A stretch of DNA of 64,000 nucleotides from Maritimibacter harenae (GTDB lineage Bacteria > Pseudomonadota > Alphaproteobacteria > Rhodobacterales > Rhodobacteraceae), in contig NZ_WTUX01000022.1 of assembly GCF_009882975.1 (NCBI RefSeq), forward strand, positions 70,088 to 134,087. Reading direction: 5' to 3'. This document shows, in pieces, positions 18,477-27,172 of this stretch. Every line of letters starts with the position of its first letter. The first letter of the stretch is position 1. Below the pieces are notes generated by a model, which was given only the letters and a program-made list of their open reading frames with translations, did no database searches and was not told the DNA's origin. The translations under genes were made by a program, and so were the position numbers.

Positions 18477-19913
18477 TCACTCCGCCGCGATGTCCGCAGC
18501 GGCCGCGTTGAAGCGCTCGATGATCGCGTCCGCCGCATCGCGGCCGTCCTTGATCGCCCAGACGACAAGCGAGGCACCGCGCACGATGTCGCCCACCGCA
18601 TAGACACCGTCCATGTCGGTTGCGCCGGTGCGGAAATCGGCCTTCACCGTGCCCCAGCGGGTGACGGGAAGCTCTTCTTCGCCCCAGAGCGTCGGCAGGT
18701 CCTCGGGCTCGAAACCCAGCGCCTTGATCACCAGGTCGGCGTCCTCCGTGTATTCCTCGCCCTCGATGGGCTCGGGACTGCGCCGACCGGTCGCGTCCGG
18801 CTGACCCAGGCGCATGCGCTGCACGACGACACCGGACACCGGGTCGCCCTTGAAGCCCTTGGGCGCGGCCATCCAGACGAATTCGACGCCCTCTTCCTCG
18901 GCGTTCGCCACCTCGCGCTGCGAGCCCGGCATGTTGGCCCGGTCGCGGCGGTAGAGGCATTTGACGCTGGTCGCGCCCTGCCGGATCGCGGTGCGCACGC
19001 AGTCCATCGCGGTGTCGCCGCCGCCGATGACGACGACGCGCTTGCCCTCGGCCCAGAGCGAGCCGTCGGCGTGCTCCGGCACATCGTCCCCGAAAGAGGC
19101 GCGGTTCGACGCGGTGAGGTAGTCGATCGCGCGCACGATCCCGGCGCTGCCCGACCCCGGCCCGCCCAAGTCGCGGGTCTTGTAGACCCCGGTGGCGAGC
19201 AGCACGGCGTCGTGCTTTTCGCGGATCTCCTGGAAGGTGATGTCTTCGCCCACGTTGCAGTTCAGGACGAACTCGACGCCGCCCTTCTCAAGCTGCGCGT
19301 TGCGGCGCATCACGATGTCCTTCTCCAGCTTGAAGCCCGGGATGCCGTAGGTCATCAGCCCGCCGGAACGGTCGTACCGGTCGTAGACGGTGACCTGCAC
19401 GCCCGCGCGGCGCAGGCGGTCCGCCGCGGCCAGCCCGCCGGGGCCGGCCCCGATGATGCCGACGCTTTCAGGGCGTTCGGAGGCGGGCACGATGTCCTCG
19501 ACCCAACCCTCTTCGAAGGCGGTGTCGGTGATGTATTTCTCGACCGCGCCGATCGTCACGGTGCCGTGGCCCGATTGTTCGATGACGCAGTTGCCTTCGC
19601 ACAGCCGGTCCTGCGGGCAGATGCGGCCGCAGATCTCGGGGAAGGTGTTCGTCTCCTGGCTGAGCTCGTAGGCTTCCTTGAGACGCCCGGTCGCGGTCAT
19701 GCGCAGCCAGTCGGGGATGTTGTTGTGAAGCGGACAGTGGCTCTGGCAATACGGCACGCCGCACTGGCTGCACCGCGCCGCCTGCTCGGCCGCCTTGGCG
19801 TCCGCGAACTCGGCATAGATTTCGTGAAAATCTTCGCGCCGCACTTCTGGCCCACGCTTCTCGGGCATGTCGCGCTGCACCGTCACGAATTTGAGCATCG
19901 GCTGCTTGGCCAT
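18477..19913 (-). CDS. gltD: Glutamate synthase (NADPH) small subunit
   Basis: A 478-residue FAD/NADPH subunit that passes electrons to GltB. The N-terminal region carries the Cys-rich [4Fe-4S] motifs (CSQCGVPYC near residue 46, CPQDRLCEGNC near residue 98), followed by the FAD site GAGPGGLAAA near residue 155 and the NADPH site GGGDTAMDCVR near residue 295. ATG 19913 follows CGGAGGACG. It is the first gene of a gltD-(periplasmic protein)-gltB operon. Confidence 0.97.
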   Translation of the reverse strand: MAKQPMLKFVTVQRDMPEKRGPEVRREDFHEIYAEFADAKAAEQAARCSQCGVPYCQSHCPLHNNIPDWLRMTATGRLKEAYELSQETNTFPEICGRICPQDRLCEGNCVIEQSGHGTVTIGAVEKYITDTAFEEGWVEDIVPASERPESVGIIGAGPGGLAAADRLRRAGVQVTVYDRYDRSGGLMTYGIPGFKLEKDIVMRRNAQLEKGGVEFVLNCNVGEDITFQEIREKHDAVLLATGVYKTRDLGGPGSGSAGIVRAIDYLTASNRASFGDDVPEHADGSLWAEGKRVVVIGGGDTAMDCVRTAIRQGATSVKCLYRRDRANMPGSQREVANAEEEGVEFVWMAAPKGFKGDPVSGVVVQRMRLGQPDATGRRSPEPIEGEEYTEDADLVIKALGFEPEDLPTLWGEEELPVTRWGTVKADFRTGATDMDGVYAVGDIVRGASLVVWAIKDGRDAADAIIERFNAAAADIAAE

Positions 19914-20127
19914 GGACGTCCTCCGTTCTTCCGAGCCGCCTATCTACCAGCCTTTTTGAAAAAGAAAAGGCATAACTGCTGACCTAAATTGCAAGTTCTG
20001 GAAATTTTTCGAGGATTTTCGGGGCCGTAGTCCGCAATATATGACAGCACCGCTTACCTTATTTTCCGCTTTCCATTTATTTCCAGCAGGTTAGCTTTGG
20101 GCAACTTATCGGACAGCGGAAAACCGC

Positions 20128-20931
20128 ATGACACTCTTCCACCTCTTCATCGTGGCAGCAATTCAAGGACTTACCGAGTTCCTGCCGGTTTCCTCGTCCG
20201 GACACCTGATTCTCCTTCCGAATCTCACCGGCCTTGCCGACCAGGGCCTGTTCATCGACGTGGCGGTCCACGTCGGGACGCTCGGCGCGGTCGTCCTGTT
20301 CTTCTGGCGCGACGTGCGCCTGGCGCTTCTTGGGGTGCCGCGAATGCTGACCGGCCGCACCGACACCGAGGGCGCGCGGCTCGCCTTCCTGCTTGGCATC
20401 GCGACCGTGCCGGTGCTGGCGCTCGGCGTCGCGTTCAAGCTGAGCGGGCTCGAGGATGCGCTGCGCTCGGTCGCGGTGATCGGCTGGACCATGCTGCTCT
20501 TCGGGCTCGTGCTCTACTGGGTCGACCAGAAAGGGGCCGAGACCAAGACCGACCACGACTGGACACTGCGCGACGCGGTCATCATGGGGTTCTGGCAGGC
20601 GCTGGCCCTGATCCCCGGCACCTCGCGCTCCGGCGCGACGATCTCCGGCGCGCGTGCGCTGGGGTACCGGCGCGAGGACGGCACGCGGCTTGCCATGCTG
20701 ATGTCGATCCCGACGATCCTCGCCTCGGGCCTGCTCCTCGGGGCCGAAGCGGCGACCGAGGCGAACTGGGCGGTGCTGCGCGACGGGGCGATCGCGGCGG
20801 CGATGGCCTTCGTCGCGGCCCTTTTCGCGCTCGCCTTCATGATGCGGCTTCTGCGCTCGGTGAGCTTCACGCCCTACGTGATCTACCGCGTCATCCTGGG
20901 CATCGTGCTGCTGGTCATCGCCTACACCTGA
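20128..20931 (+). CDS. uppP: Undecaprenyl-diphosphatase UppP (BacA)
   Basis: A 267-residue membrane enzyme that dephosphorylates undecaprenyl diphosphate, recycling the lipid carrier for peptidoglycan; its level affects bacitracin resistance. The two family signatures are present: QGLTEFLPVSSSGHL at residues 13-27 and PGTSRSGATI near residue 170. About eight membrane segments. It has its own 214-bp AT-rich upstream region and a strong hairpin after the stop. Confidence 0.97.
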   Translation: MTLFHLFIVAAIQGLTEFLPVSSSGHLILLPNLTGLADQGLFIDVAVHVGTLGAVVLFFWRDVRLALLGVPRMLTGRTDTEGARLAFLLGIATVPVLALGVAFKLSGLEDALRSVAVIGWTMLLFGLVLYWVDQKGAETKTDHDWTLRDAVIMGFWQALALIPGTSRSGATISGARALGYRREDGTRLAMLMSIPTILASGLLLGAEAATEANWAVLRDGAIAAAMAFVAALFALAFMMRLLRSVSFTPYVIYRVILGIVLLVIAYT

Positions 20932-20936
20932 ACATG

Positions 20937-20963
20937 AAAAGGCCGGCCCCGCGGGACCGGCCC
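20937..20963. terminator. Bidirectional terminator hairpin between uppP and the NDUFA9-like gene
   Basis: GGCCGG and CCGGCC arms extend through an inner CCCGCGGG palindrome, flanked by AAAA on the left and CTT on the right. It sits between two convergent genes and could serve both. Confidence 0.6.
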
Positions 20964-20983
20964 TTCGCATCATGGAACGCCGT

Positions 20984-21964
20984 TCAGGTGCGCAGGTTGC
21001 GTGCCGACTGCGTGATGTCCGCGTACTGGCCCGTGGTGCGGTAGCGCCACAGGTATTGCGGAATGACCACTTCCATCGCCGTCGGGGTGATGCCGAGATC
21101 GGCGAAGGTCTTCGCGCCGTCGGCCACGACGTTGTCCTGCTTGAGCTGCGTCACCTGGTCGCGGGTCAGCGGCGCAGGCACCAGACCGCCCGTCATGGCA
21201 GAGCCCGCGTCGAAGATCGACCCCATGACCCCGGCCAGCCAGAACGGCATGTTCAGGATGATCTTGCGGCGCTGGATGACCGTCAGCATATCGACCATGA
21301 GTTCGCGGAAGGTCTGCACCTCCGGCCCGCCCAGTTCGTAGATGCCCGGCGTCGCCTCGCCCTTCGCCGCCTTTTCGGCCACGGCCGCGACGTCGTCGAC
21401 GAAAACCGGCTGGAACTTGGTCTGCCCGCCGACGATGGGAAGGATCGGCCCCATGCGGGACATCGCCGCGAAGCGGTTGAAGAAGTTGTCCTCGGGCCCG
21501 AACATCACCGAAGGGCGCAGGATCACGGCATCCGGGAAATGCTTGAGGATCGCCTCTTCGCCCTTGCCCTTGGACTGGGCATAGAGGCTGGCCCCGTTGG
21601 TGTCCGCGCCGATGGCCGACAGGTGCACGAGCTGCGCGACGCCCTTCTCGGCCGCGAGCCGCGCCACGCGTTCGGCGCCCAGATTCTGGACCGCGTCGAA
21701 ATTGTTCTTCCCGCCCTTGTCGAAGGTGCCCACGCAGTTCACCACCGCGTCCGCGCCCGTCATCGCCTCGGCCACCGAGGCATCGTCGCGGATGTTGCAC
21801 AGGATGGGGGCGACCTGTCCGACCGTGCCATAGGGCTTCACGAACAGCGCCTCGTTCGGGCGCCGCACGGCCACGCGCACGCGCCAACCGGCCTTGGCCA
21901 TCCGGCGGGCGATGTAGCGCCCGACAAAGCCCGAACCGCCGTAAATGGTGACGAGTTTCGACAT
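20984..21964 (-). CDS. NDUFA9-like NAD(P)-binding oxidoreductase (complex I associated)
   Basis: A 326-residue atypical SDR with the Rossmann motif GGSGFVGRYIAR at residues 9-20. It resembles the mitochondrial complex I subunit NDUFA9 and its alphaproteobacterial relatives. The middle (VHLSAIGAD, then LYAQSKGKGEE) fits this atypical SDR family, where the Tyr-x3-Lys pair is altered. ATG 21964 follows GAAGGAGA. It ends 20 bp from the hairpin shared with uppP. Confidence 0.85.
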   Translation of the reverse strand: MSKLVTIYGGSGFVGRYIARRMAKAGWRVRVAVRRPNEALFVKPYGTVGQVAPILCNIRDDASVAEAMTGADAVVNCVGTFDKGGKNNFDAVQNLGAERVARLAAEKGVAQLVHLSAIGADTNGASLYAQSKGKGEEAILKHFPDAVILRPSVMFGPEDNFFNRFAAMSRMGPILPIVGGQTKFQPVFVDDVAAVAEKAAKGEATPGIYELGGPEVQTFRELMVDMLTVIQRRKIILNMPFWLAGVMGSIFDAGSAMTGGLVPAPLTRDQVTQLKQDNVVADGAKTFADLGITPTAMEVVIPQYLWRYRTTGQYADITQSARNLRT

Positions 21965-22093
21965 CGCGATCTCCTTCGCAAATACGGGGTCCTGCATAGC
22001 GGTGCGGGCGCGCGCGAACAAGGCGAATTGAAACTGCGAGAATCCCGTTGACAGCCCCCGCCCGGGGCCTTACATCGCGGCTCCACGACACCT

Positions 22094-22180
22094 GCCCAGG
22101 TGGCGGAATTGGTAGACGCGCTAGCTTCAGGTGCTAGTGTCCGTATGGACGTGGAGGTTCGAGTCCTCTCCTGGGCACCA
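22094..22180 (+). tRNA. tRNA-Leu (anticodon CAG)
   Basis: An 87-nt class II tRNA. The acceptor stem pairs GCCCAGG (22094-22100) with CCTGGGC (22170-22176) and is followed by encoded ACCA. The anticodon stem CTAGC/GCTAG encloses loop TTCAGGT with anticodon CAG (reads CUG). A variable arm (TGTCCGTATGGACG) and the GGTTCGAGTCC T arm are present. Its 3' end is the left att site of the following genomic island. Confidence 0.97.
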
Positions 22181-22182
22181 TT
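22164..22182 (+). repeat. Left attachment site (attL) at the tRNA-Leu 3' end
   Basis: CTGGGCACCATT at 22171-22182 is repeated exactly and in the same orientation at 40267-40278; extending left by seven bases, 17 of 19 positions match. Use of a tRNA 3' end as the integration site is standard for tyrosine integrases. Confidence 0.7.
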
Positions 22183-22244
22183 TCCCTACAGGTAAGCCAC
22201 TGTTTTTCCTTGAGTTCAGCTCAAGAACGCAGGAGGCGTAGACC

Positions 22245-22424
22245 ATGCCGGAGACCACCACGGCAGCCTTCACATTTGTTAAGGCCGGGGTTCACAAGGC
22301 GAGGTCCCGACGATCTCACCCACCACTGCACGGCACGACGCATCAGCTATTCCCTCAGGACACGATCCGCTGCCGTCGCTGAAGCCCGCGCACGACAAGC
22401 TGCTTATCCAATCTGGCGTCCGTG
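22245..22424 (+). pseudogene. Tyrosine-type integrase, N-terminal remnant (frameshifted)
   Basis: An ATG at 22245 after AGGAGGCGTAGACC opens a frame starting MPETTTAAFTFVKAGVH, typical of the start of alphaproteobacterial phage-like integrases. After about residue 20 the homologous text continues in another frame (TARRISYSLRTRSAAVAEAR, ending near 22413), so there is at least one frameshift. The rest is missing: the frame stops at 22424, where the convergent phnM 3' end starts. Its place beside the tRNA supports an island integrase. Confidence 0.6.
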
Positions 22425-23546
22425 ACACCACACGCCACGCACCACTGGCGTTCCGTCCACTCGGCCGACACGCACGAGGTCGCCGTGCAGACCAAGGACG
22501 ACCCGGCCGCGATCTTCGAGCTTTGCAGCCCGTGCGGGATTGGACGTGACGCAGCGAATGGCGCCGGGAAGGTCATCCCATACGTCCGCAAGCAGGAACG
22601 CCGACGACATGAGCGCAGAGGGCACATAGTCGGAGGAGACGATGTCGAGCAGTCCGGCTTCCGCCAGCTCATGCGCTGCGACATTGCCGGAGTGCGACCC
22701 GCCCCGGATAAGGTTCGGCGCTCCCATCATCACTTGAATGCCATGCGCGTGACAGGCTTCGGCGGCCTCGCGCGTGGTCGGGAACTCCGCGAGGTGAATT
22801 CCATGCCGGGCCGAAACATCGACATGTTCGTGAGTCGTGTCGTCATGACTGGCAAGCACCGCGCCCATGCGATGCGCGTGGGCGACCGCTTCGGTTTCGT
22901 GGCGCGGACCATGGGTGCGCTGAAGCTCGAGCAGGCGGCTGACGTGATCCTCGAATTCGTCGTCGGTCATCGAGCGCTTCTTGGCCACATATTGTTTGAG
23001 CTTCGAGATATCCCGGAATTGCCGTTGCCCCGGCGTGTGATCCATAAGACTGACAATCCCGATGCGATCTTCCGGGCCGAATTCCTCCATCTCCTCGATC
23101 AGCGTTTCCGAACAGATCTCGGCGCGAAGGTGGATGTAATGGTTGATGCGCAGCGCCCCTTTGTCGCGCAGGGCCATGATCTCCGAGGCGACCTGACGGG
23201 CGTATTTGCCGTAGTTTCCCTTGCCACCCGAATGGATCGATCCGACCCGCAGCGCGTCGAACACCGTGGTGATCCCGGTCGAGGCCAGTTCGCCGTCATG
23301 CGCGAGGATGCCCGCCGCGTGGGGCCAGTCGACGCCGGGGCGCGGTTCGATATGACGTTCGAGGTTGTCGGTGTGGAGCTCGATCAAACCCGGCATGATG
23401 AAATCACCTTCGCAGTCGATCGCCCCAGTGACGCTCGTATTTCCGAGGTCGATCGCGCGGATATGGCCGTCGGCGACGACGATCGTGCCGTGCATCACTT
23501 CGGCCTCTAATACGATCTGTGCGTTGGTCAGGATCTGGTCGGTCAT
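22404..23546 (-). CDS. phnM: C-P lyase pathway hydrolase PhnM
   Basis: A 380-residue amidohydrolase-fold enzyme that cleaves alpha-D-ribose 1-methylphosphonate 5-triphosphate to the 5-phosphate and diphosphate, the step before the C-P lyase reaction. Metal-site motifs are visible: LIELHTDNLERH near residue 58, SHDDTTHEH near residue 218, and SSDYVP near residue 318. ATG 23546 follows AAGAGGCAAG. It is separated from the phnG-N operon by a gene on the other strand. This is the canonical copy; a divergent paralogue lies at 35000. Confidence 0.93.
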   Translation of the reverse strand: MTDQILTNAQIVLEAEVMHGTIVVADGHIRAIDLGNTSVTGAIDCEGDFIMPGLIELHTDNLERHIEPRPGVDWPHAAGILAHDGELASTGITTVFDALRVGSIHSGGKGNYGKYARQVASEIMALRDKGALRINHYIHLRAEICSETLIEEMEEFGPEDRIGIVSLMDHTPGQRQFRDISKLKQYVAKKRSMTDDEFEDHVSRLLELQRTHGPRHETEAVAHAHRMGAVLASHDDTTHEHVDVSARHGIHLAEFPTTREAAEACHAHGIQVMMGAPNLIRGGSHSGNVAAHELAEAGLLDIVSSDYVPSALMSSAFLLADVWDDLPGAIRCVTSNPARAAKLEDRGRVVLGLHGDLVRVGRVDGTPVVRGVWCHGRQIG

Positions 23547-23587
23547 ATGTCTTGCCTCTTGACGATCCGGCGCTGATAGCGGCCCCG

Positions 23588-23605
23588 TGTCACCGGAATG
23601 TGACA
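23588..23605. promoter_or_regulatory. Palindromic Pho-box-like site between phnM and the DUF1045 gene
   Basis: TGTCAC (23588-23593) and GTGACA (23600-23605) form a perfect inverted repeat in the 80-bp divergent region. Each arm resembles half of the CTGTCAT Pho-box unit, one facing each gene. Assignment to PhoB is inference. Confidence 0.35.
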
Positions 23606-23626
23606 AAAGCCCGTTACCCCGCCCAG

Positions 23627-24316
23627 ATGAAAAACTATTCCAGATACGCTGCCTACTTCGCCCCGCGCCCTGGCCCTTTGGCGGAATTTGCCGATGCTTG
23701 GCTGGGTTGGAGTGCGACCGACGGCCGCGAGGTCGCACACCCCGACATTCCGGGCTTGCCCGCCCCAGTGTCCGACCTCACCGCCACCCCGCGAAAATAC
23801 GGATTTCACGGCACCCTCAAACCGCCCTTCAGCATCGTCGAAGGTCGCGGACGCCAGGATCTGGAGGCGGCGGTTCACGCTTTGGCGCAGACCCTGCACC
23901 CTGTCGTGATGCCGAGCCTGCGACTCGCGCGGCTCGGCGGTTTTCTCGCCCTCGTGCCCGAAGGTGACACCACCGATCTTGCCGCTTTCGCCGCCACGGT
24001 CGTCAAAGAGCTGGACGGGTTTCGCGCCCCGGCCGGCGAAGCGGAACTGGCCCGGCGTCGTGCGGCGGGTCTGACCCCGGCACAGGAGGCGCACTTGCGC
24101 GCCTGGGGTTATCCTTACGTCTTGAGCGAGTTCAGATTCCATCTCACTTTGACCGGCAAACTGCCCACCGACGACGCCGAGCGTGTCCGCGCAGCCCTTG
24201 CTCCCGTGATGGAACCGCGCCTGCCTCAGCCCTTCGTCGTCGAAGACCTGTGCCTCTTTGGCGAGGCCGAGGACGGGTGGTTCCATCTTCTGCATCGTTA
24301 CGCGTTGACCGGCTGA
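23627..24316 (+). CDS. DUF1045 phosphonate-metabolism protein (2H phosphoesterase fold)
   Basis: 229 residues with the two HxT/S motifs of 2H phosphoesterases: HGTLKPPF near residue 65 and FHLTLTGKL near residue 172. This family is found in phn operons of alphaproteobacteria. As this cluster has no phnP, a role in opening the cyclic ribose phosphate made by C-P lyase is attractive, but it is inference. ATG 23627 has a weak ribosome site. It is divergent from phnM and its 3' end overlaps the convergent phnN by 19 bp. Confidence 0.8.
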   Translation: MKNYSRYAAYFAPRPGPLAEFADAWLGWSATDGREVAHPDIPGLPAPVSDLTATPRKYGFHGTLKPPFSIVEGRGRQDLEAAVHALAQTLHPVVMPSLRLARLGGFLALVPEGDTTDLAAFAATVVKELDGFRAPAGEAELARRRAAGLTPAQEAHLRAWGYPYVLSEFRFHLTLTGKLPTDDAERVRAALAPVMEPRLPQPFVVEDLCLFGEAEDGWFHLLHRYALTG

Positions 24317-24837
24317 ACGATCCGCAAGAGCGCGGTGACCGCGTCCTCGATCCGACCCGAATTGTCGATTTCCACCACGTCGAGACCCTCCGGCAGCGGC
24401 AACGCCGCGCGGTCGAGGCGTGCGCGGATATCATCCTCGGTTTCGCGACCTCGGGCCCTCAGGCGTTCGGACAGCACATCGGGCCTTGCCGTGACGTGGA
24501 TCACGCGCATCCCCGGAAAGGCTTCGGCGGCATCGGCCAGCATCGCGCGCGAGCCATTGAACAGAACGGTGTGACCCGCGGCGAGGTCGGCCTGAATGTC
24601 GGCGGGAATGCCATAGGCCAGCCCGTGCGCCTCCCAATCCAATGCGAAGGCCCCCTTGCCTTTGAGGCCGGCGAACTCGTCCCGCGTGACACCGGCAAAG
24701 TCCTCGCCGCCCGATGTGCTGGGCCTGGTTATGACCCGTCGGACCAGCACGATGGACGGATCGGCCTCGCGCGCAGCCTCCATCAGCGTGTCTTTTCCGA
24801 CGCCGGAAGGGCCGACAATGGCGAAGAGCCCGCTCAT
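24298..24837 (-). CDS. phnN: Ribose 1,5-bisphosphokinase PhnN
   Basis: A 179-residue kinase that phosphorylates ribose 1,5-bisphosphate to PRPP, returning the C-P lyase sugar to nucleotide synthesis. Walker A is GPSGVGKD at residues 9-16, in a guanylate-kinase-like fold. The start overlaps the phnL stop (ATGA). It is the last gene of the phnG-H-I-J-K-L-N series, and its 3' end overlaps the DUF1045 gene on the opposite strand. Confidence 0.93.
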   Translation of the reverse strand: MSGLFAIVGPSGVGKDTLMEAAREADPSIVLVRRVITRPSTSGGEDFAGVTRDEFAGLKGKGAFALDWEAHGLAYGIPADIQADLAAGHTVLFNGSRAMLADAAEAFPGMRVIHVTARPDVLSERLRARGRETEDDIRARLDRAALPLPEGLDVVEIDNSGRIEDAVTALLRIVQPVNA

Positions 24838-25520
24838 GCCACGCGCGCCGGGGTAAAATTGCTCACGTCGATCTGACGATCCGCGACGCGGTCGCGGGCG
24901 GCCTCGTCATGGAAAATCCCGACGATGGCAGCCCCGCGCGCCTTGGCTTCTTCGATCAGCGACAACACGGTTGCGCGGTTGACCGCATCGAGCGAAGCGG
25001 TCGGCTCGTCGAGCAGCATGGCGGGGTATTCGTGAGCAAAGCCCCGCGCGATGTTCACCCGCTGCTGTTCCCCACCCGAGAAGGTCGTCGGCGACAGCCC
25101 CCAGAGCGTTTCGGGGATATTGAGGCGCGCCAGAAGCTCTTCGGCACGGGCCCGCGCCGCATTGCCCGGCACACCCACGGCGCGCAAGGGTTCGGCCACC
25201 ACGTCGAGCGTCGGAACACGCGGAACGACGCGCAGGAACTGAGACACATAGCCAAGCGTATGTCGGCGCAATTCGAGAATTTCGCGCGGCTCGGCGCGGG
25301 CGACGTCAACCTCGCCCACCACGATCCGTCCCGACGCGGCAAGGTAGTTGCCGTAGATCATCCGCATCAAAGTGGATTTCCCGGCACCCGAGCTTCCGGT
25401 AAGTGCCACGCATTCCCCGGCGCCGACGGTCAAGTTGGCGTCGCGCATCACTTCGATCACCGCACCGCCTTGGTTGTGCAGCGTGAAAGTTTTCGAGACA
25501 TTTTCGATCCGGATCATCAT
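24834..25520 (-). CDS. phnL: C-P lyase ABC-type ATPase PhnL
   Basis: 228 residues with Walker [10 protein letters not shown] near residue 42, the signature FSGGEQQR and Walker B AMLLDEP. PhnK and PhnL are ABC ATPases without membrane partners; they bind the PhnGHIJ core complex and are needed for phosphonate use. Two ATG codons in a row open the gene directly after the phnK stop. The gene overlaps phnN by 4 bp. Confidence 0.93.
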   Translation of the reverse strand: MMIRIENVSKTFTLHNQGGAVIEVMRDANLTVGAGECVALTGSSGAGKSTLMRMIYGNYLAASGRIVVGEVDVARAEPREILELRRHTLGYVSQFLRVVPRVPTLDVVAEPLRAVGVPGNAARARAEELLARLNIPETLWGLSPTTFSGGEQQRVNIARGFAHEYPAMLLDEPTASLDAVNRATVLSLIEEAKARGAAIVGIFHDEAARDRVADRQIDVSNFTPARVA

Positions 25521-26291
25521 TCACACCTGTAGGACGGAGGACACGAGAAGCTGGGTATAGCCGTGCTGCGGGTCGTCGAGCACCTGATCGGTCAACCCGC
25601 TTTCCACCACATGGCCTGATTTCATCACCATCAGACGATCCGCCAGCAGGCGCACGACGGCGAGGTCATGGGTCACGATGATCGCCGACAACCCCATTTC
25701 GCGCACCAGCCCGCGCAGAAGGTCGAGAAGTCGCGCCTGCACGCTAACGTCCAGCCCGCCGGTGGGTTCGTCCATGAACACAAGACGCGGACCGGTGACC
25801 AGGTTGCGCGCGATCTGAAGACGTTGTTGCATGCCACCGGAGAAGGCACGGGGGCGGTCGTCGATGCGGTCGGCGTTGATCTCGACCCGACCGAGCCAAT
25901 CCGTGGCGGTGTCGCGAATGTCGCCGTAGTTGCGGGCTCCGACCGCCATCAGCCGCTCACCAACATTGCCACCCGCGCTCACGCTCATGCGAAGCCCGTC
26001 GCGCGGGTTCTGATGGACAAAGGCCCAGTCGGTGCGCGCGAGCATCCGGCGTTCCGGCTCTCTCATGGTGAGCGTATCGCGCAGACCCTCGGCGCGGGTG
26101 TCGAAATGCACCTCGCCCCGGTCCGGCGCGTGATGACCAGCAAGGGCCGCGAGAAGCGTGGACTTGCCGGAGCCGCTCTCGCCCACGATCCCCATGACTT
26201 CGCCGGGATAGAGGTCGAAGGACACATCGGCGCAGCCGATGCGGTCGCCATACATCTTGGTGACGTTCTTGACAGACAGGAGCGGCGTCAT
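25521..26291 (-). CDS. phnK: C-P lyase ABC-type ATPase PhnK
   Basis: 256 residues with Walker A GESGSGKST near residue 38, signature FSGGMQQR and Walker B LVFMDEPTGG. It is related to oligopeptide-transporter ATPases but sits in the C-P lyase operon between phnJ and phnL, where PhnK binds the PhnGHIJ core. ATG 26291 overlaps the phnJ stop (ATGA). Confidence 0.93.
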   Translation of the reverse strand: MTPLLSVKNVTKMYGDRIGCADVSFDLYPGEVMGIVGESGSGKSTLLAALAGHHAPDRGEVHFDTRAEGLRDTLTMREPERRMLARTDWAFVHQNPRDGLRMSVSAGGNVGERLMAVGARNYGDIRDTATDWLGRVEINADRIDDRPRAFSGGMQQRLQIARNLVTGPRLVFMDEPTGGLDVSVQARLLDLLRGLVREMGLSAIIVTHDLAVVRLLADRLMVMKSGHVVESGLTDQVLDDPQHGYTQLLVSSVLQV

Positions 26292-27172
26292 TCTGCGGCC
26301 TCCGGGGAAAGGCGCCCACGGTGGCCTTGAGCCTGCCGTCCGGCGCAATAATCGGTGTCGGAACAAACGAACATCCGCCCGCCCGCATCGTCGATGATCA
26401 CCTCGTCGAGATAGGTGTGATCGGCCCCGCAAAGGTCGCAGGGCGCGTCGGCCTTCGAGGGATCAAAGGGGTGATCCTCGAAATCGAGGCTGACCACCTG
26501 CGTATAGGGCGGGATCGCGTAAATCCGCTGCTCACGCCCCGCGCCGAACAGTTGGATCGCCGCCATTTCCAGTTTCGGGTTGTCGAACTTCGGGATCGGC
26601 GACGGGTCCATGACGTAGCGCCCTTCGACCTTCACCGGGTAGGCATAACTGGTCGCGATATGCCCGTGCCGCGCGATGTCCTCGTAGAGCTTCACATGCA
26701 TCAGCCCGTATTCCTCGAGCGCATGCATCTTGCGTGTCTCGGTCTCACGGGGTTCGAGGAACCGAAGCGGTTCCGGGATCGGCACCTGGTAGACGAGGAT
26801 CTGATCCTCGGTCAGCGGCGCTTCGGGTATGCGGTGCCGGGTCTGGATGATCGTGGCGTCCTGCGTGTGCTCCGTCGTTTCGACATCGGCGGTTTTCTCG
26901 AAGAACTTGCGGATCGACACCGCATTGGTCGTGTCGTCCGCGCCCTGGTCGATCACCTTGAACGTGTCGTCTGGGGTGAGGCAGGCGGCAGACACCTGGA
27001 CGCCGCCCGTGCCCCAGCCATAGGGCATCGGCATTTCCCGGCTGGCGAACGGCACCTGGTAGCCGGGGATCGCCACGGCCTTGAGCAGCGCGCGGCGGAT
27101 CATCCGCTTTGTCTGCTCGTCGAGATAGGCGAAATTGTAGTCGCTCGTGGTCGCGCCCGTCTGGTCGGTCAT
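26288..27172 (-). CDS. phnJ: Carbon-phosphorus lyase catalytic subunit PhnJ
   Basis: A 294-residue radical-SAM-type enzyme that breaks the C-P bond of ribose 1-methylphosphonate 5-phosphate, giving methane from methylphosphonate and a cyclic ribose phosphate. The cluster and catalytic cysteines are all present at C245, C248, C270 and C276 (C-x2-C-x21-C-x5-C), each four positions after the E. coli residues. The enzyme therefore looks intact. It overlaps phnI and phnK by ATGA junctions, as expected for fixed stoichiometry of the PhnGHIJ complex. Confidence 0.97.
   Translation of the reverse strand: MTDQTGATTSDYNFAYLDEQTKRMIRRALLKAVAIPGYQVPFASREMPMPYGWGTGGVQVSAACLTPDDTFKVIDQGADDTTNAVSIRKFFEKTADVETTEHTQDATIIQTRHRIPEAPLTEDQILVYQVPIPEPLRFLEPRETETRKMHALEEYGLMHVKLYEDIARHGHIATSYAYPVKVEGRYVMDPSPIPKFDNPKLEMAAIQLFGAGREQRIYAIPPYTQVVSLDFEDHPFDPSKADAPCDLCGADHTYLDEVIIDDAGGRMFVCSDTDYCAGRQAQGHRGRLSPEAAE

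Noticed and set aside
20137-20973. A 298-codon open frame opposite uppP
   Set aside because: Shadow of uppP; the membrane-protein reading on the plus strand has clear family motifs.
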